Origin: Trachythela sp. YZ-2020
Taxonomy: Eukaryota > Cnidaria > Anthozoa > Malacalcyonacea > Clavulariidae
Direction: 5' to 3'
Assembly (NCBI GenBank): GCA_016169945.1
Contig: JADLSH010000191.1
Coordinates: forward strand, 1,763,501-1,827,500
DNA length: 64,000 bases
The position numbers and the translations under genes were made by a program. The notes under the pieces were generated by a model. That model did no database searches, was not told where the DNA came from, and worked only from the letters and a program-made list of their open reading frames with translations. Below are positions 42,001 to 54,600 of the stretch, in pieces (the first letter of the stretch is position 1; every line of letters begins with the position of its first letter).

Positions 42001-45000
42001 ATGGCCAGTTTTGCACTAGTATCTGTAGAGAAAGATTACAAAGTTGATATCTCTGAAGGCAAAGTGACAGTTGGACGCGGACCTTACTTGAAGGCGAGTT
42101 TTTATATACAGAAGTTTATTATTTTTCAATTTTCATCCATTTTGTTTGTGATTGTTTTGATGTTTACTTTAGGATTTGTTTGTTTAGATAACAGATAAAC
42201 GAGTTTCAAGAAACCATGCAACACTTGAGGTGTCTGATGCGTCATTGACCATACTACCTGTAAGTTTGTTCTCATCAATCTTGTAGAAAAAATAATTAGA
42301 AAAATCTATTCTACTTAATAGCTACTTAGCAACCAATTAACAACTAATTTAACATGTTTTGCATAGTTGGCCCACCAGAAAACCCTGGTGATAAGATTGT
42401 ACAGTTACATCATTTCAATAATGTTTTTTGCAACAGCAAATCTAGGCTCATTTGCCACGAAGGTTCAAATTTTCCAGGGAGGGGGGATTAAATGTTCCTC
42501 TACCAATACCAATTGTCAAAATTTCCATAATATAAATCATGTAAGTTTTGATAACCACTAGTTGATGTTAAGTTTTTGTGGAGAATGCTGAAAATTGTGA
42601 AAATTTTTACATTATGGATGTTGACATCAATGTCTTTTCTAGATTCACACCAACCCAACTTTTTACCAAGCATGTGGAGAAACAAAATTTGAACCATTAG
42701 AGAAAGATGAAGTCAAAGAACTTCAGAATGGTGACTGTATTTCATTCTTACCGATTGACCTCAAATTTAGAGTAGAAAGAAAGGACAGTGGTACTATTAC
42801 TGAAGATGCGCCTGCCGAGGAAGGTCTTGGGGAGGACGCTGCAGAGGCTTCTGATATGAAAGATATTGATGTTGAAACTAATAACAAGGCTTCAGATAAC
42901 GAAGATGTAGATAGAGAAAATAAGGATAAAGAAGATAAGAATGTGGAAATTAAAAAAGGTAGTGACGAGGTAGGATGGGATCCAGCCGGTGAGGTTTCGG
43001 CAAGAGAAGGCTCACCTGAGATAAGTGATGATGAGGCAGAACAATCAGATGAGCATTTTGATGAAGTAGATTGGGATAAGACAGAGATGGAAGAGACAGC
43101 TCGTCCTTTAAACAAGTCGAGAGTTTTACCAAGCTGGATGACAAAGAACAAAGGTTTGTGCTCTCTAGTTTCTCAATATGTTTCTCAATATGTTTCACAC
43201 TGGTGATTAAGACCCGTCACTGCAACAACTTTCACATCTGTTTAGTAAATTAATGTTTGTTTGATGAAGTTAAATTTATCCTCTATCCAGGTAAAGAAGT
43301 CCAAGAAAACTCAAAGAAAGGTTGGAATATTATTTATATAGTATTTGAGTTTGTACATCAGTGTAATTTCCCAATGAAGATTTTTGAAAGAGCTCTTTTT
43401 ATACTACAAGTCATCAGAAATATTTCAAACTTGATTTCAAATGCATTAATTTTTCATTCTAGTACATTTTACAATTGTCCATATTATCGACATATATCCC
43501 TCTTTATTATCTCTTAAATGTAGCTTCATTATTTCTTTCCATTATTAGTTTAAGCACAAAAGTTTTCACCGATTGACGATTTACTTAACTTTAGGCAAAA
43601 CAACCAAAAATAATGCGAAGAAAGTTGATGCAAGCAAAGAAAATATCAACGAAGATTTAGTTGAATCGGAAGATATAATTCAAGAAAATGATAATAAAAC
43701 AAGTGAGAAAGAACAAAATAATGAACAAGAGGAAGTTTCAGTTGAAAAAGAAGAACAGGAATCATGCACATCTCAAGTTATGGAGGTGAGAAGGGGCTGA
43801 AGAAATGGAAGCAACATAAATGACTACAATTAAGATATATGACTACTATTAAGACTATTATGACTACTATTAAGACTATTATGACTACTATTAAGACTAT
43901 TATGACTATTATGACTACTATTAAGACTACAATTAAGACTATTATGACTACTATTAATAATATTATTATTACTAATAATACTATTAAGATAAATGACTGC
44001 TTGTTATTGTCCACATCTTTACCGAATGAATGCTTCTGACTTTAGGAAGAAGATAAAAAAAGAAAACGAGATGAGAATGAAGAAGTTGAACAGTCAAGTA
44101 AAAGAGAGAAGAAATTACCATGCTGTCCTTATGGCGCTCGTTGCTACCGGTGTGTGCAATTATAGTAAAGTTCAATTACCATGCTGTCCTTATGGCGCTC
44201 GTTGCTACCGGTCTGTGCAATTATAGTAAAGTTCAATACCATGCTGTCCTTACGGCGCTCATTGCTACCGGTGTGTTTAATTATAGTAAAGTTCAATACC
44301 ATGCTGTCCTTATGGCGCTCGTTGCTACCGGTCTGTGCAATTATAGTAAAGTTCAATTACCATGCTGTCCTTACGGCGCTCGTTGCTACCGGTGTGTGCA
44401 ATTATAGTAAAGTTCAATTTTTGCTGGGAAATATTTCCGTGGTGCGTGCCGTTTGCGCGGAAATGAAACCGTAAAAGTTGAGAATGGCTGCATATAAACC
44501 TGAAGCCAACTACACGGACACGGATTTTTTAGCATTTTTTGCTCAGGCAGCTAAAAAATGGACTGAAAAATTCTGCGCACTGGGGAACGTGTCATCGCGC
44601 AGACCAGCGCGTTTGACTGGTACGTGTGGTAATATCCAGTCAACTCTCGCTTGCTACCTCTCATTCTCGTTTGACCTGGGCTTAACACATTGAGGACCTT
44701 CTGGTGATCGTAAAAATCCATATTTATAATGTAGGAAAACTCATTTATTTTTCTAGGAAAAATCCGGATCATTTTCAGGAATATTCCCATGACCAAGAGG
44801 CAAGTGATGACAGTGAAGATGAATCACGCGATGACTTACCAGAATGTCCTTATGGTGAATATTGTTACAGAAAAAATCCACGACATCGCAGAGAGTACAA
44901 ACACACCCCACGTAAGTTGGTCTTATAAAAGGGATATAAAAATTATGTAAAGGTAATGTTTTGGAATTATCGTTTTAATAGAACCGAAAACCCGAGAAAG

Positions 45001-45342
45001 AAAGGCAAAAAAGAAAGCTGGTTGGTATTTTTTGTAGTTTTGATAGAATTGCCCAGAACTATGCCATATGTATGATCCGTTTTTAACCTTCCCTACATTT
45101 CACTAGGCACCGGAAAAATCCGAGACGATAACGAAGATGGTCCGAATGATTACGACTTCGAAGATAGTTTTATTGATGATGAAAGCGAAAGTGATCATGA
45201 ACCATCAGATGGCAGTGACTGGCAACCATCTGGTGCAGGTGAAGATGATGACGATGGTGACGGTGACGGTGAAGATGTTGGTGAGCTGTTGACTGAGGCA
45301 AGAAATTTTACACATAATAAGAAAATGATGAAACCGACTTGA
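42001..45342 (+). CDS. APLF: APLF, aprataxin and PNK-like factor
   Basis: 476 residues; a DNA-break repair factor and histone chaperone. Nine exons: 42001-42093, 42188-42259, 42643-43153, 43291-43320, 43595-43785, 44046-44149, 44757-44911, 44982-45020, 45107-45342 (1431 bases). An N-terminal FHA domain has VGRGPYLKITDKRVSRNHA and IHTNPTFYQA. The middle is acidic with a LPSWM motif as in human. PBZ finger 1 uses Cys326, Cys332, His339 and His345; PBZ finger 2 uses Cys364, Cys370, His377 and His383. These fingers bind poly(ADP-ribose). The acidic C-terminus (YDFEDSFIDDE..SDWQP) matches the histone-binding tail. Intron 1 uses a GC donor. Intron 6 holds four extra copies of the PBZ1 half-exon. 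Confidence 0.95.
42094..42187 (+). other. GC-AG intron of APLF
   Basis: The donor reads AAG/GCGAGT. Joining LK to ITDKRV at this point is required by the conserved FHA sequence, and no GT alternative keeps the frame. Confidence 0.8.
43826..43985. repeat. GACTACTATTAA-type minisatellite in APLF intron 5
   Basis: About eight copies of ATTATGACTACTATTAAGACT-like units, AT-rich and imperfect. Confidence 0.7.
44112..44419 (+). repeat. Five tandem copies of the PBZ1 exon/intron boundary in APLF
   Basis: A 60/61-base unit repeats five times (unit starts near 44117, 44178, 44238, 44298, 44359). Each unit holds the PBZ1 half-exon (encoding LPCCPYGARCYR) with the GT donor, and AATTATAG, an AG acceptor. 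The first copy is the real exon 6 end. Copies 2 and 5 would form 45-base in-frame cassettes; copies 3 and 4 lack one T and are 44 bases. Confidence 0.85.
44605..44685 (-). mobile_element. Fragment of the foldback/MITE element in APLF intron 6
   Basis: It matches the SIRT2-array element in TTTGACTGGTACGTGTGG, TAATATCCAGTCAACTCTC and the end CTCGTTTGACCTGGGCTTA. The left arm and minisatellite are absent. Confidence 0.7.
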
Positions 45343-46310
45343 GAATGGTTAGATTCATCAGAGGTTTGTTGGATAGAGAAGAGGCTGCGTTTTTTAGCAT
45401 AGACTTTTGCTAATAGCTACTAGTATGGCTTATCGTTCTATCAATTCTATGACTATGTATTTTGCTTATCCAACACTTGCGAACTAGATTGCTTGCGATC
45501 AGGGTTTTACCAAAACTATTTGACGCGGAAAGGTCTTTATCTAGGTTAGTTTAACCAAATGAAACACTCTTCATAGAGATAGCCTTCAACATTGGTTCGT
45601 GACGAAAATTCTCAAACCTTTAACTAACAAACCCTCCGTAACGAACATGTTCTTTTTACACGCCACTCGCCAGGCAGTGTTCAGTTTTTATGTTAGGTAG
45701 AATAACGTATTATGTAGCTTGTAAAAATATAGATAGTGTAGATTAAGGATCGTTTTCAGACCTATACTCTAGTCTCTTTTAGAATAACATATTATGTAGC
45801 TTGTAAAAATATAGATATTGTAGATTAAGAATCGTTTTGAGACCTATACTCTAGTCTCTATAGCTCAAGTAACGTCGTTTTATAACGAATCTATATTATA
45901 ATATTCTATAAATCACAAACATTGATACGTCATTGTAAATAGATAGTTGAATAGTCCATGTATATCAGTCTAGATAGAGTCAATTATTTCGAGAAGCTCA
46001 AGCTTAAAATTTTGTCCCAAACTGTCGGAAACTTTCCTCGAAATTTTAGATAATTAAAAGTATATTTTTTTTAGAAAAACAGAACCCTATTTGCGTCATT
46101 TATTAAACTTGTAGACGTACAGTACAAAATCATTTCTATTTACTAATATTACATAGATTTCTCTTTACAGTAATATACAACTATACCATTTCCTAAAACT
46201 AAACTATCATTTTATCCAAAATACAACTTTAAAGTTTCTAAAACTACTCCCATTTTCAAAAGGTAAAAATTAAATGCCTATTCCCGTCGTCTCTGTTGTT
46301 TTGAGCTGTT
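45343..46310. other. Spacer between convergent APLF and LGMN
   Basis: 3' UTR and intergenic sequence. A two-copy tandem repeat of about 79 bases (AGAATAAC..TATTATGTAGCTTG to CTCTAGTCTCT) lies at 45700-45860. No gene is seen. Confidence 0.6.
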
Positions 46311-49300
46311 TTAACAGCTTTCGTTGATTGCTGACAGGATTCTGCAAATACAATGGGATTTATTAAAGAATGAGGCAGCTCAATCAATACAGCGCGAATT
46401 AATAAGGGGTCGTATATTTTCAAAGTTATTCATATTTTTCATAACTTACTGAGGCAGTGGGATTTGTTCTTCACACATATTGGCCAGAACATACACATGA
46501 CGCAATGCAGCATCACTCTAAAATAAATGCACACAAAAAATAGATTTGTATTTTTATGTTGATACTTCAGATTATATGGTATCATACTATCATATCAATA
46601 GATATGTTAACAAACCTTTCCCAAAGCAAAGCATTTCTCCGAGAAAGCATCCACTACTTCAGCATGACAATCAAGCTGGGTCACTTTACCAAATGTCCCT
46701 TCTAAAACTCTAAATTTCTGTCCTTCATCGTGAGTTGCTAATTCAGCAATTTTCTCTACAGTTTCACGAACTCTTTGTCGTTCCTATAAAACAAGGGTTT
46801 AAACATTGTTTCCTAGTTATATTTCCTGAAGGTGGGCAAACCAGGAACATTGTTTCCTAGCCATGCCTCCTGAAGGTGGGCAAATCAAGAAACATTGTTT
46901 TCAAGCCATGTTTCTTGAAGGTGGGCAAACCAGGAAACGTTGTTTCCTAGCCATGTTTCCTCAAGGTGGACAAACCAAGAAACATCTCAATTCTCAAGGC
47001 AAACTACTTACGCGAAGAAGACTCATAATTTTCATTTCAATTTTCATCTTCTCTTTTTGTGAAGTAGTTTTCTCCAGTCTACGTTCAAGAATGGCCATAG
47101 GTACTTCAGGCGCAGGAATTGCGTCGTTCTATAAGGTTTTTAATACATGTAAGTATAAAACACATGTATAACATTGAAAGGTAGCGATGAAAGAGTGAGA
47201 ACATACGGTGGGATATTCTCTTGTATCCTTGGCAGGCAACCAAGATCCTTTGCCTTCTCCTTGGTAATCAACAACTGGTTCATTTGAGAAATCCTACATA
47301 AATAAAAAAGGTTATATACGCTTGTATATATCATTTTATAAGAGCAGTTAATCAAACTCGACATCTGACTCACTTGTTCTCCATATTCCTGAACGTGGCT
47401 CAAGTTTGTCCTTAGTTTAACTTTCTGAAATTGTTCTTGAAGCGTCTCTGTTGTTAGGTTTGACTGGAAATTGCAAAAATTAATAAGTATATAATATGAT
47501 TGATAGTCGCATTTTTCATATTTTTTGTTTTATTATAGTGACTTATAAGTGTTTCCCAACCTTGTCTGAATTTTCCATCCAGGAAATGCTATAGAGATCA
47601 CCGAGGTATGTTTCTCTCCTTGCATCCCAGTAGCAGGCGTAAGATGATTCGTGCGGGTTGGCAGCAGTTGTCGCAAAGACTGGAAAGAGAGGGGGAGATT
47701 ATTTCGATTTTTGAGGCATTACTTAATGATCTAACTCAATGCAGAACTTGAGCAAAGAAAATATAGTTCATCTGATAATTCATCTGTGTACAAATGCGGC
47801 AAATAGACGGATCGACCTTGAAGATGAACTAACTGCGTTATAGTTGGTGTTGACGGATGATCCATCTATATGTGGATGCTCCACCAGTATTGATCGCGCA
47901 TTACAGCTTGTTCGTTTTAATAGTTCGTATATACTTTGAACATAATTATTTAGAAAAAATAATTACTAACTCTTGATATTATCAGGCAGCCCTCCATGGG
48001 CGAACATTGATCCTGATTCGCAAGCTTCAATATATATCACCATCTAAAGAGAAGACCCATAATGACGCATCATTTGCAACAATGACCCATAATTAGTAAT
48101 AATTACCATAATTAGCGACAATTCAAGTGGAAGGTATTCGATTTTGTATTCTACCTTTTGGTATTTCTTTTTCTCATGCATGAACTTCAGTGCTTTTAAA
48201 AGTTCCTTTTTTTTCAACTAAAGAAAAAAGGTTGTGTGTTATCAGCCTGAGACATCAGCGTGAAGTTAATTACCGTCAGCTTAAATTAAAGAAGTGAAAA
48301 GTGAAAAATGGGTATGTTAAATGAAAAGATACTCACTGTCGGAGCAACGCCTGGAAAAGCAATCAATCCTGGAGCTCCGTGATCAGCAAAATATACAAAC
48401 ACATGATCATTTGGACCACTAGATTTTAACAGAGAAAACGTAATTTAAGGTAGTTCAGACACAAACCACGGCAGTTTATATTGTTGAATACTACCTACAC
48501 TGAACCACCACTTGTAAAATTTACACCAAGTTCATACCTGTCAATCACTTTTCCACTGCCTATTCCTTTCAATGCGTCTTTGTCTCCTTTTAGTGCACTC
48601 AAGAAGTTCTTTGGAGTAACTTCCTGAAATTAAATGAAGAAGGTAAGGTTTAGATCGGGCAAATAGCAAAAGAAAAAAAAGCAGCATTAACTTGGCTTAC
48701 TTTAGGAAAATAATGTATTATATATTAACATACCGCGCCGGTGTAATCTTTTACAACACCTTGGTACACGTCTGGTCCATTAGGCTAGAAAATAACCATT
48801 AAATGCTTTAAAGTGGCAGGGTAAAATATCCAAAGAGATAGTGGTCAAACCAGCAGTTATCAGAGTGGGACAGACTAATTACGGCTGGATGAGTCCTTAA
48901 TGGTTAATAAAGTTAATAATTATCTTGTTAATGAGACAGGCTAATTACGGCTTAATGAGTCCTTAATGGGTTAATAAAGTTAATAATTATCTTGTTAATG
49001 AGACAGGCTAATTATGGCTTAATGAGTCATTAATTGTTTAATAAAATTAATAATTACCTTGTTAATGATTTTACCAGGTGTTGGATTAGCGGCATTCTGG
49101 GCAAGATCATCGTACATCATGACCACAATATTCTCATCAGGGATGCTATTTCTGTGCAGTATTTGATACGCATGACAGATATCAGCCTAGAAGCAATATA
49201 GGATCAGACAGGTAAGCTGTACTCTAATCATTTTCTCTTACTAGTCAAAGGTTCATTGTGAGATGAGCAGTTTTCTGTTTCAGTTTTGTCTGTATTGAAT

Positions 49301-50621
49301 CTTACTTGAATTGGGGGTAAAACTACGAGTCAAAAAGAGTGAGGAGGATTTTCAGTGTTGAATTTTCTCCAAGGGTGAATACCCCAGAACTGATTAAACT
49401 TTGGAGGTGGGATTTGCCTTTGGTGACTGGTGAGGTTAAAGTATGGGGTTTGGGTTGGGACTAGAACTAGAGTTGGGGTTGGTGTTCAGAAAATAATCCC
49501 TGGGTACGAGGTTAAGAACGCTGCGTATGTCATGTGATGATCCCACAATTTCCGATCAGACAGGTAATCATTTCCGAGATCATTGTGAAATGAGCAGTTT
49601 GCTGTTTCAGTTTTGTCTGTATTGAATCTTACTTGAATTGGGGGTAAACTACGAGTCAGAAAGTATTGAATTTTCTCCAAGGGTGAATAGCCCAGAATTA
49701 AACTTTGGAGTGGGGGATTTGCCTTTGGTGACTGGTGAGGTTAAACTAGTATGGGGTTTGCGTTGGGACTAGAACTAGAGTTGGGGTTGGTGTTCAGAAA
49801 ATAATCCCTGGGTACGAGGTTAAAAAGTTGCGTATGTCATGTGATGATCCCACAATTTCCGTTCCTTGGAATTAACGTCATTTCATCTACCATAAGTGTA
49901 TCATATTTCCACACACAATGCCGCCATCCGTGAGTATTTTGTCAAAACGAAAGTACAAGACATGCATGCAGTACAACACTGTTTCACTTTAGCCGAAATT
50001 GTCACGGAGTAGAATAAGTATTAGCTAAGCCGGCATCGGTGATTTATACTGTAGTCGGGTATAGTTGCGTTCTACTTGAACAATATTCGCGGAAATTTCT
50101 TGAGCAAGACTAGAGAAAGCATTTTATTTTAAAGCATTTTCAGTTTGTCTCCTTGTCTGACATTAAATAGTCTAAAGAGCAAAGTTGTTAATGTTTTCAC
50201 GTTAAACAGAATTATTTCAACTATATTCCATATTATGGAGCGTAACTTGTAAGAACAAGAACGTTAAGTTATAGTCATAAGTCATTGACCTCTAGTAGAA
50301 ATAAAGAGGATTACAGAAGGCATTTTATTTCAGTACAGTTATATAACAAAAATTAAGCAGAACTGGTTCAACTTCAATATTCTGTATTACCTATTATTCA
50401 TCGACATATATTCATTCCCAACAAATTAACATCGTTATATTGACAATGAAATTCATATCTATACAAATATTAAACTGAGAGTTATATTACAATACCTGAT
50501 GCCTATAGTTATCCCACGTATTTGAACCAGCTACGAGTAAAGCCCATGTCTTGCTTTCTACAATGTTGGAAAGTAAGGTTACGCAAACGATAACCGAAAG
50601 CACGAAGCATACTGACTTCAT
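46311..50621 (-). CDS. LGMN: Legumain (asparaginyl endopeptidase, C13)
   Basis: 429 residues (human 433), a lysosomal cysteine protease cleaving after Asn. Fourteen exons: 50496-50621, 49058-49186, 48734-48784, 48538-48623, 48337-48418, 48155-48217, 47971-48043, 47561-47679, 47374-47463, 47207-47293, 47012-47128, 46616-46783, 46450-46517, 46311-46341; the 1290 bases close in frame. Signal peptide at residues 1-22 ([20 protein letters not shown]). The catalytic dyad is His144 in YFADHGAPG and Cys187 in [11 protein letters not shown]. Substrate-side motifs YDDLAQN and [16 protein letters not shown] follow, then the C-terminal prodomain. A VCFV start and [12 protein letters not shown] are typical. 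It is divergent from KIF6. Confidence 0.96.
46805..46985. repeat. 43-bp minisatellite in LGMN intron 11
   Basis: Four imperfect copies of a unit containing TTGTTTCCTAGCCATG and CCTGAAGGTGGGCAAACCAG. Confidence 0.8.
47747..47815 (+). repeat. Dispersed repeat fragment in LGMN intron 7
   Basis: GAACTTGAGCAAAGAAAA, GTGTACAAATGCG and AGACGGATC match the sequence after the SINE at 23499-23560, so both are relics of one interspersed element. Confidence 0.6.
48867..49066. repeat. Three tandem copies spanning the LGMN exon 2 donor
   Basis: A 66-67-base unit (GGCTAATTACGGCTTAATGA... to ATTATCTTGTTAAT) repeats three times. The copy nearest exon 2 contains the true donor (AACAAG/GTAATTA on the minus strand). 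The two others have AACAAG/ATAATTA, so the GT is lost. Confidence 0.8.
49202..49863. repeat. Two-copy tandem duplication (about 350 bp) in LGMN intron 1
   Basis: GATCAGACAGGTAA starts both copies (49203 and 49555). They share TTGTCTGTATTGAATCTTAC, GGGGTTGGTGTTCAGAAAAT and CATGTGATGATCCCACAATT. Small indels separate them. Confidence 0.8.
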
Positions 50622-51606
50622 TTTGTTGCGTTTGTGTCACAAGACCGCCTCTGTGACTGACTGTGACTGTTGGAATTGTTGGAAATTCTAATTTATGTAG
50701 ATTAGTATGTGCTTGTGTCTTGTGACTATCACGACTGCCCTTTGGCTATGCATGCAATTAAAACGGCTTATATTACTGCCCACGCAAAAACGCAAGTTAT
50801 TCCATCCGGTACATGACCTAGATGAGTGATATGACCTTGGAACGACATCACAAGAAAAACGGATCATTTGGCTAAGTATAAACACTAAAGGAACTATCCA
50901 GAAGTAGTTGAATTCTTCTGGGAACAGATCATGCTTAATATATTTTATGCTATGCCCTATTCATACATATATGCTGATTGTCTGCCAAGACGCACTACGC
51001 ACGTGAGTACTCGCACGAACGTGCCGAGTACTTACGTGAGTGAGTACTGACTCAAAATACGCAGGTAGCTTGTCTTGACGATTGATCCGTCTGCTTGCCG
51101 TATCAATACTAGCCTTCGTCTACTTTCTATAACTTTTAAAACATTTATCAAATCTGTCAGCTATGCCTATACATGCTGTTTGCATGATGTATAGACATAG
51201 TTGTAAAGCGAAAAATGAAAGTAAATGTGAAATACTGAAAGTGAGAGTTAGATGAAATTAAAGGCAATGCTAATGGGACATTCCGATCACTGGATCGTAA
51301 TTGGATGGCAGTATGGCACTATTCTGGCATTTTACTCTAGTCAAACCACAATGCATTGCGTTTCAAGATGGTGGTCATATAGGTGAATCGATCTATATTA
51401 CAAATCGAAACTCGAAGTTTTCACCAGGGATAACATGACGTTCTTAGGTTTTGCCGCATACACGTATATTGCAGACGTCAAAACACTTTGTTGCCAACGT
51501 TGTCCCAAAGTAGAATATGAAAAATATTTGGCTAAAACAAAACAAATTTAAATTGTTTTATAATGAAAAGAAATAGACATTGTATTGAATAAAGAAAGAG
51601 GAAATT
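50622..51606. promoter_or_regulatory. Spacer between divergent LGMN and KIF6
   Basis: About 1 kb containing both 5' ends. It holds an inverted 19-base match (51280-51298) to 20979-20997 and an imperfect hairpin around GTGAGTACTCGCACG/GTGCCGAGTACTTACG (51003-51045). No core promoter motif is clear. Confidence 0.4.
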
Positions 51607-54600
51607 ATGGTGAAGTACGGCATTGAAATATTTGGCAGAATAAAGCCGGGGAAAGGTCGAATTGGGGTGAGAAATTTAACGTGTATTTAACAGTATGGGT
51701 CACTTGTCAACTTGTGGCAACTTTAGATATTGTCAAATTCGTGTTCATTAAATGCAGTTTATAACTGAGTTAAGGGTTTTGTCTATGATATTTTCTTCAT
51801 ATTTACTAATTCTATATATCACAAGGAAATTTAAGACCTTTAAATGTTTTAACAAACTTCATATACTTTAAAGTGTAATATTTTTCAAGGACTATGGTTG
51901 TGAAGATGAGGATGATGGGTATTCCTATGTTTCATTCAACATCCCAAAAGATCTCGCTCGAGATTTCATTAACAACAAGAAGGAAGTGTACAAGTTCAGG
52001 TACTGTGATTACATTATGGCAGGTGGTCTACTCATCAAGATTGCTCCAAATGCACCAGTCAATGTAAATGTAGCAATCAGCATATAGACTCAAATTTGGG
52101 AGGCGGACATAATGTTTTGCACAACAAAGGTGGAAATTGCACAACGTTAAATGTCTGACAATTTACACCTTAGCTACAACACCATGCTCTTTCTGCATGT
52201 GTTAATACAAAGATATTTTACTTGTTTGTCCATTACAAAATCCATACTATTCATTTTGCAACTCAGGAGACTCTTGAGTGACCATTTCTGCCAAAATTGG
52301 GGTCTGCTCTTGTATGCCTATGATCATACCTTCCCTTTCTTCATCGACATACAGTACCTTGCATTTAATAATATTGAACTAATTCAGAACATTTTCTATT
52401 TCAGATTCAATAAAGCGTTTGACAGAGAGACAAAACAGGATGATATATTTGAACACGTAGCAAGAGGTGTTATTGACAAGTATGTTGATGAATAACAACA
52501 TAGTTGAAAATATACTTTGTTGTTAAAGATATATATTTTACTAATTATTAGTAATTCAATTATTTTAGTGTTTTATCTGGTTATAATGGCACAATATTTG
52601 CATATGGACAGGTAATATCTTTTAAGGTCAATCTTATATTGTTCTTATGATTAAATAATATAAACTGCAATGTGCCCTACTTGTTATTTTACTGTGTCTG
52701 ATGCCAGATGATTTTACTTGTCAAGGAGAAGGTGTTTGGGTGTGATTCGGTTAATAAATTAGGTAGTATTACTTTATGAAAATATGTGTATAGTACGTAG
52801 CATATCCAATTAATTAATCAGTGAACTAACGAGGTACTAATTATCATAGACAGGGTCTGGGAAGACATTCACTATCACTGGTGGAGCAGAAAGATATGCA
52901 GATAGAGGAATAATACCACGAACTTTGTCATACATGTTTGAATGTTTTGAAAAAGTATGTGGTCATTAGACATAAAGACATATGTAGAAGTAATATATTG
53001 TGTGATATAGTATAGGCATGCATAAGTATCTGCCCCATAGTCAACATGTTTGTTTCTATAATAGTTGGGTGAATTAAAAATTTGGGGGTAGCGAAGAAGG
53101 TTATAACTCTCCCCTAGAAAATGTGCAATCCCTCTCCCCTAAGAAAATCGGCAACCCTCCCCCTTAAGAAAATCTGCAATCCCTCCCCCGTAAAATATCT
53201 TGCAATCCCCTCATGTCACTAGATGAACCTTGACCTACATCTTGTATAGACGTACATAGTTGTACTGATTACTTTAAAACTGATCGCAACTTATTACATA
53301 CACAGAACCCCGAGTATGTCTATACATCACATGTGTCATACCTTGAAGTATATAATGAGAATGGATATGATCTCTTGGATCCAAAACATGAAGCATCAAA
53401 ACTTGAAAACTTACCGTAAGTCATGAAACTTGGTGCCCTCTGTCTGCTGGTGTATAAATTACTTATCATAGTCTCATTCTTGTAGAAAAATTGCTTTGAT
53501 GGAAGACAATGATGGAAACATACATTTAAAAAATCTTTCTTTACATCAAGCAAATAATGAAGAGGAAGGTACAGAATTGTTGTACATTGTATATATAAAG
53601 TTATATTGTAGATTATTTGAATGTGTTTCTATTAAACCTTGCTTCCAATATTCTTTTGTTTATAACTTTAGCGCTAAACTGGTTGTTCCTCGGAGATACA
53701 AATAGAATGATAGCTGAGGTATACAAAATAGCAATCTGTGTAATCCTTTGGATTTCTCTAATTAAAACTGTTGCAATTTTAAGACGCATGATTTCTCTAA
53801 TTAAAACATTAATTTATTTCATTCTCTCTAGACACCAATGAACCAAGCATCAACAAGATCACATTGTATTTTTACAATTCACGTTTCCGCCCGTGAGCCT
53901 GGCACAGCGACCTTGAGGAGAGCCAAGTTACATCTTGTTGATCTTGCCGGGTAAGGAGGAGAACACAATTCCAATAGTGTTGTAGACTTGTAGACAAAAT
54001 TTTATAAGGTATAAGTAATATATCATACACGAGAAGGAGTTTATTATAGTGATTTGAAACACCGAAAAGTGTGTTGAAAAACAAGGCGCTAGCCAAGTTT
54101 TTTAACATACTTTGAGGTGTTTTTAAATCACTATAATAAACGACTTCAAGTGTATTATTACCGTGGTATCAAGACAACAATACGGTGGTGATTTTCTTTG
54201 TGTTTTGCTCATGAATTATTAATGAGTTTGAGAACAATATTTAATAATCCTTTTCTTGTTTCAGTTCAGAGAGAATTCACAAGAGTGGTGTTGATGGGAC
54301 AATTTTGACTGAAGCAAAATATATCAACTTATCATTACATTATCTTGAACAGGTTTGTATAGAGAGAAAATACTACCGTCTTAATTTCAAGAAACTTTAC
54401 CTTAGATTTGTAACATATACATAGTGATTGGAAATCGTTATAATAAACGACTTCAAATCTATGATATATAACTTCTGAAATGAACCAGTATTTAAAGAGA
54501 AAGTCATCGCGAAAGTTGAGTTAATTTATGGGCGTTTATTACCGTGGTATCAAGACAACGATACGGTTCTGATTAATCCTTTGTGTTTGCTCATGAATTA

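Noticed and set aside
43778..44014. Ile/Val-rich minus-strand frame resembling a membrane protein
   Set aside because: Antisense of an AT-rich minisatellite in an APLF intron.
44120..44474. Plus-strand frames encoding repeated MLSLWRSLLP units
   Set aside because: Wrong frame of the repeated APLF PBZ half-exon; the true frame encodes LPCCPYGARCYR.
44478..44693. 71-codon plus-strand open frame in APLF intron 6 (MAAYKPEANY...)
   Set aside because: Its 3' part is a fragment of the foldback transposon, and the APLF model splices it out cleanly.
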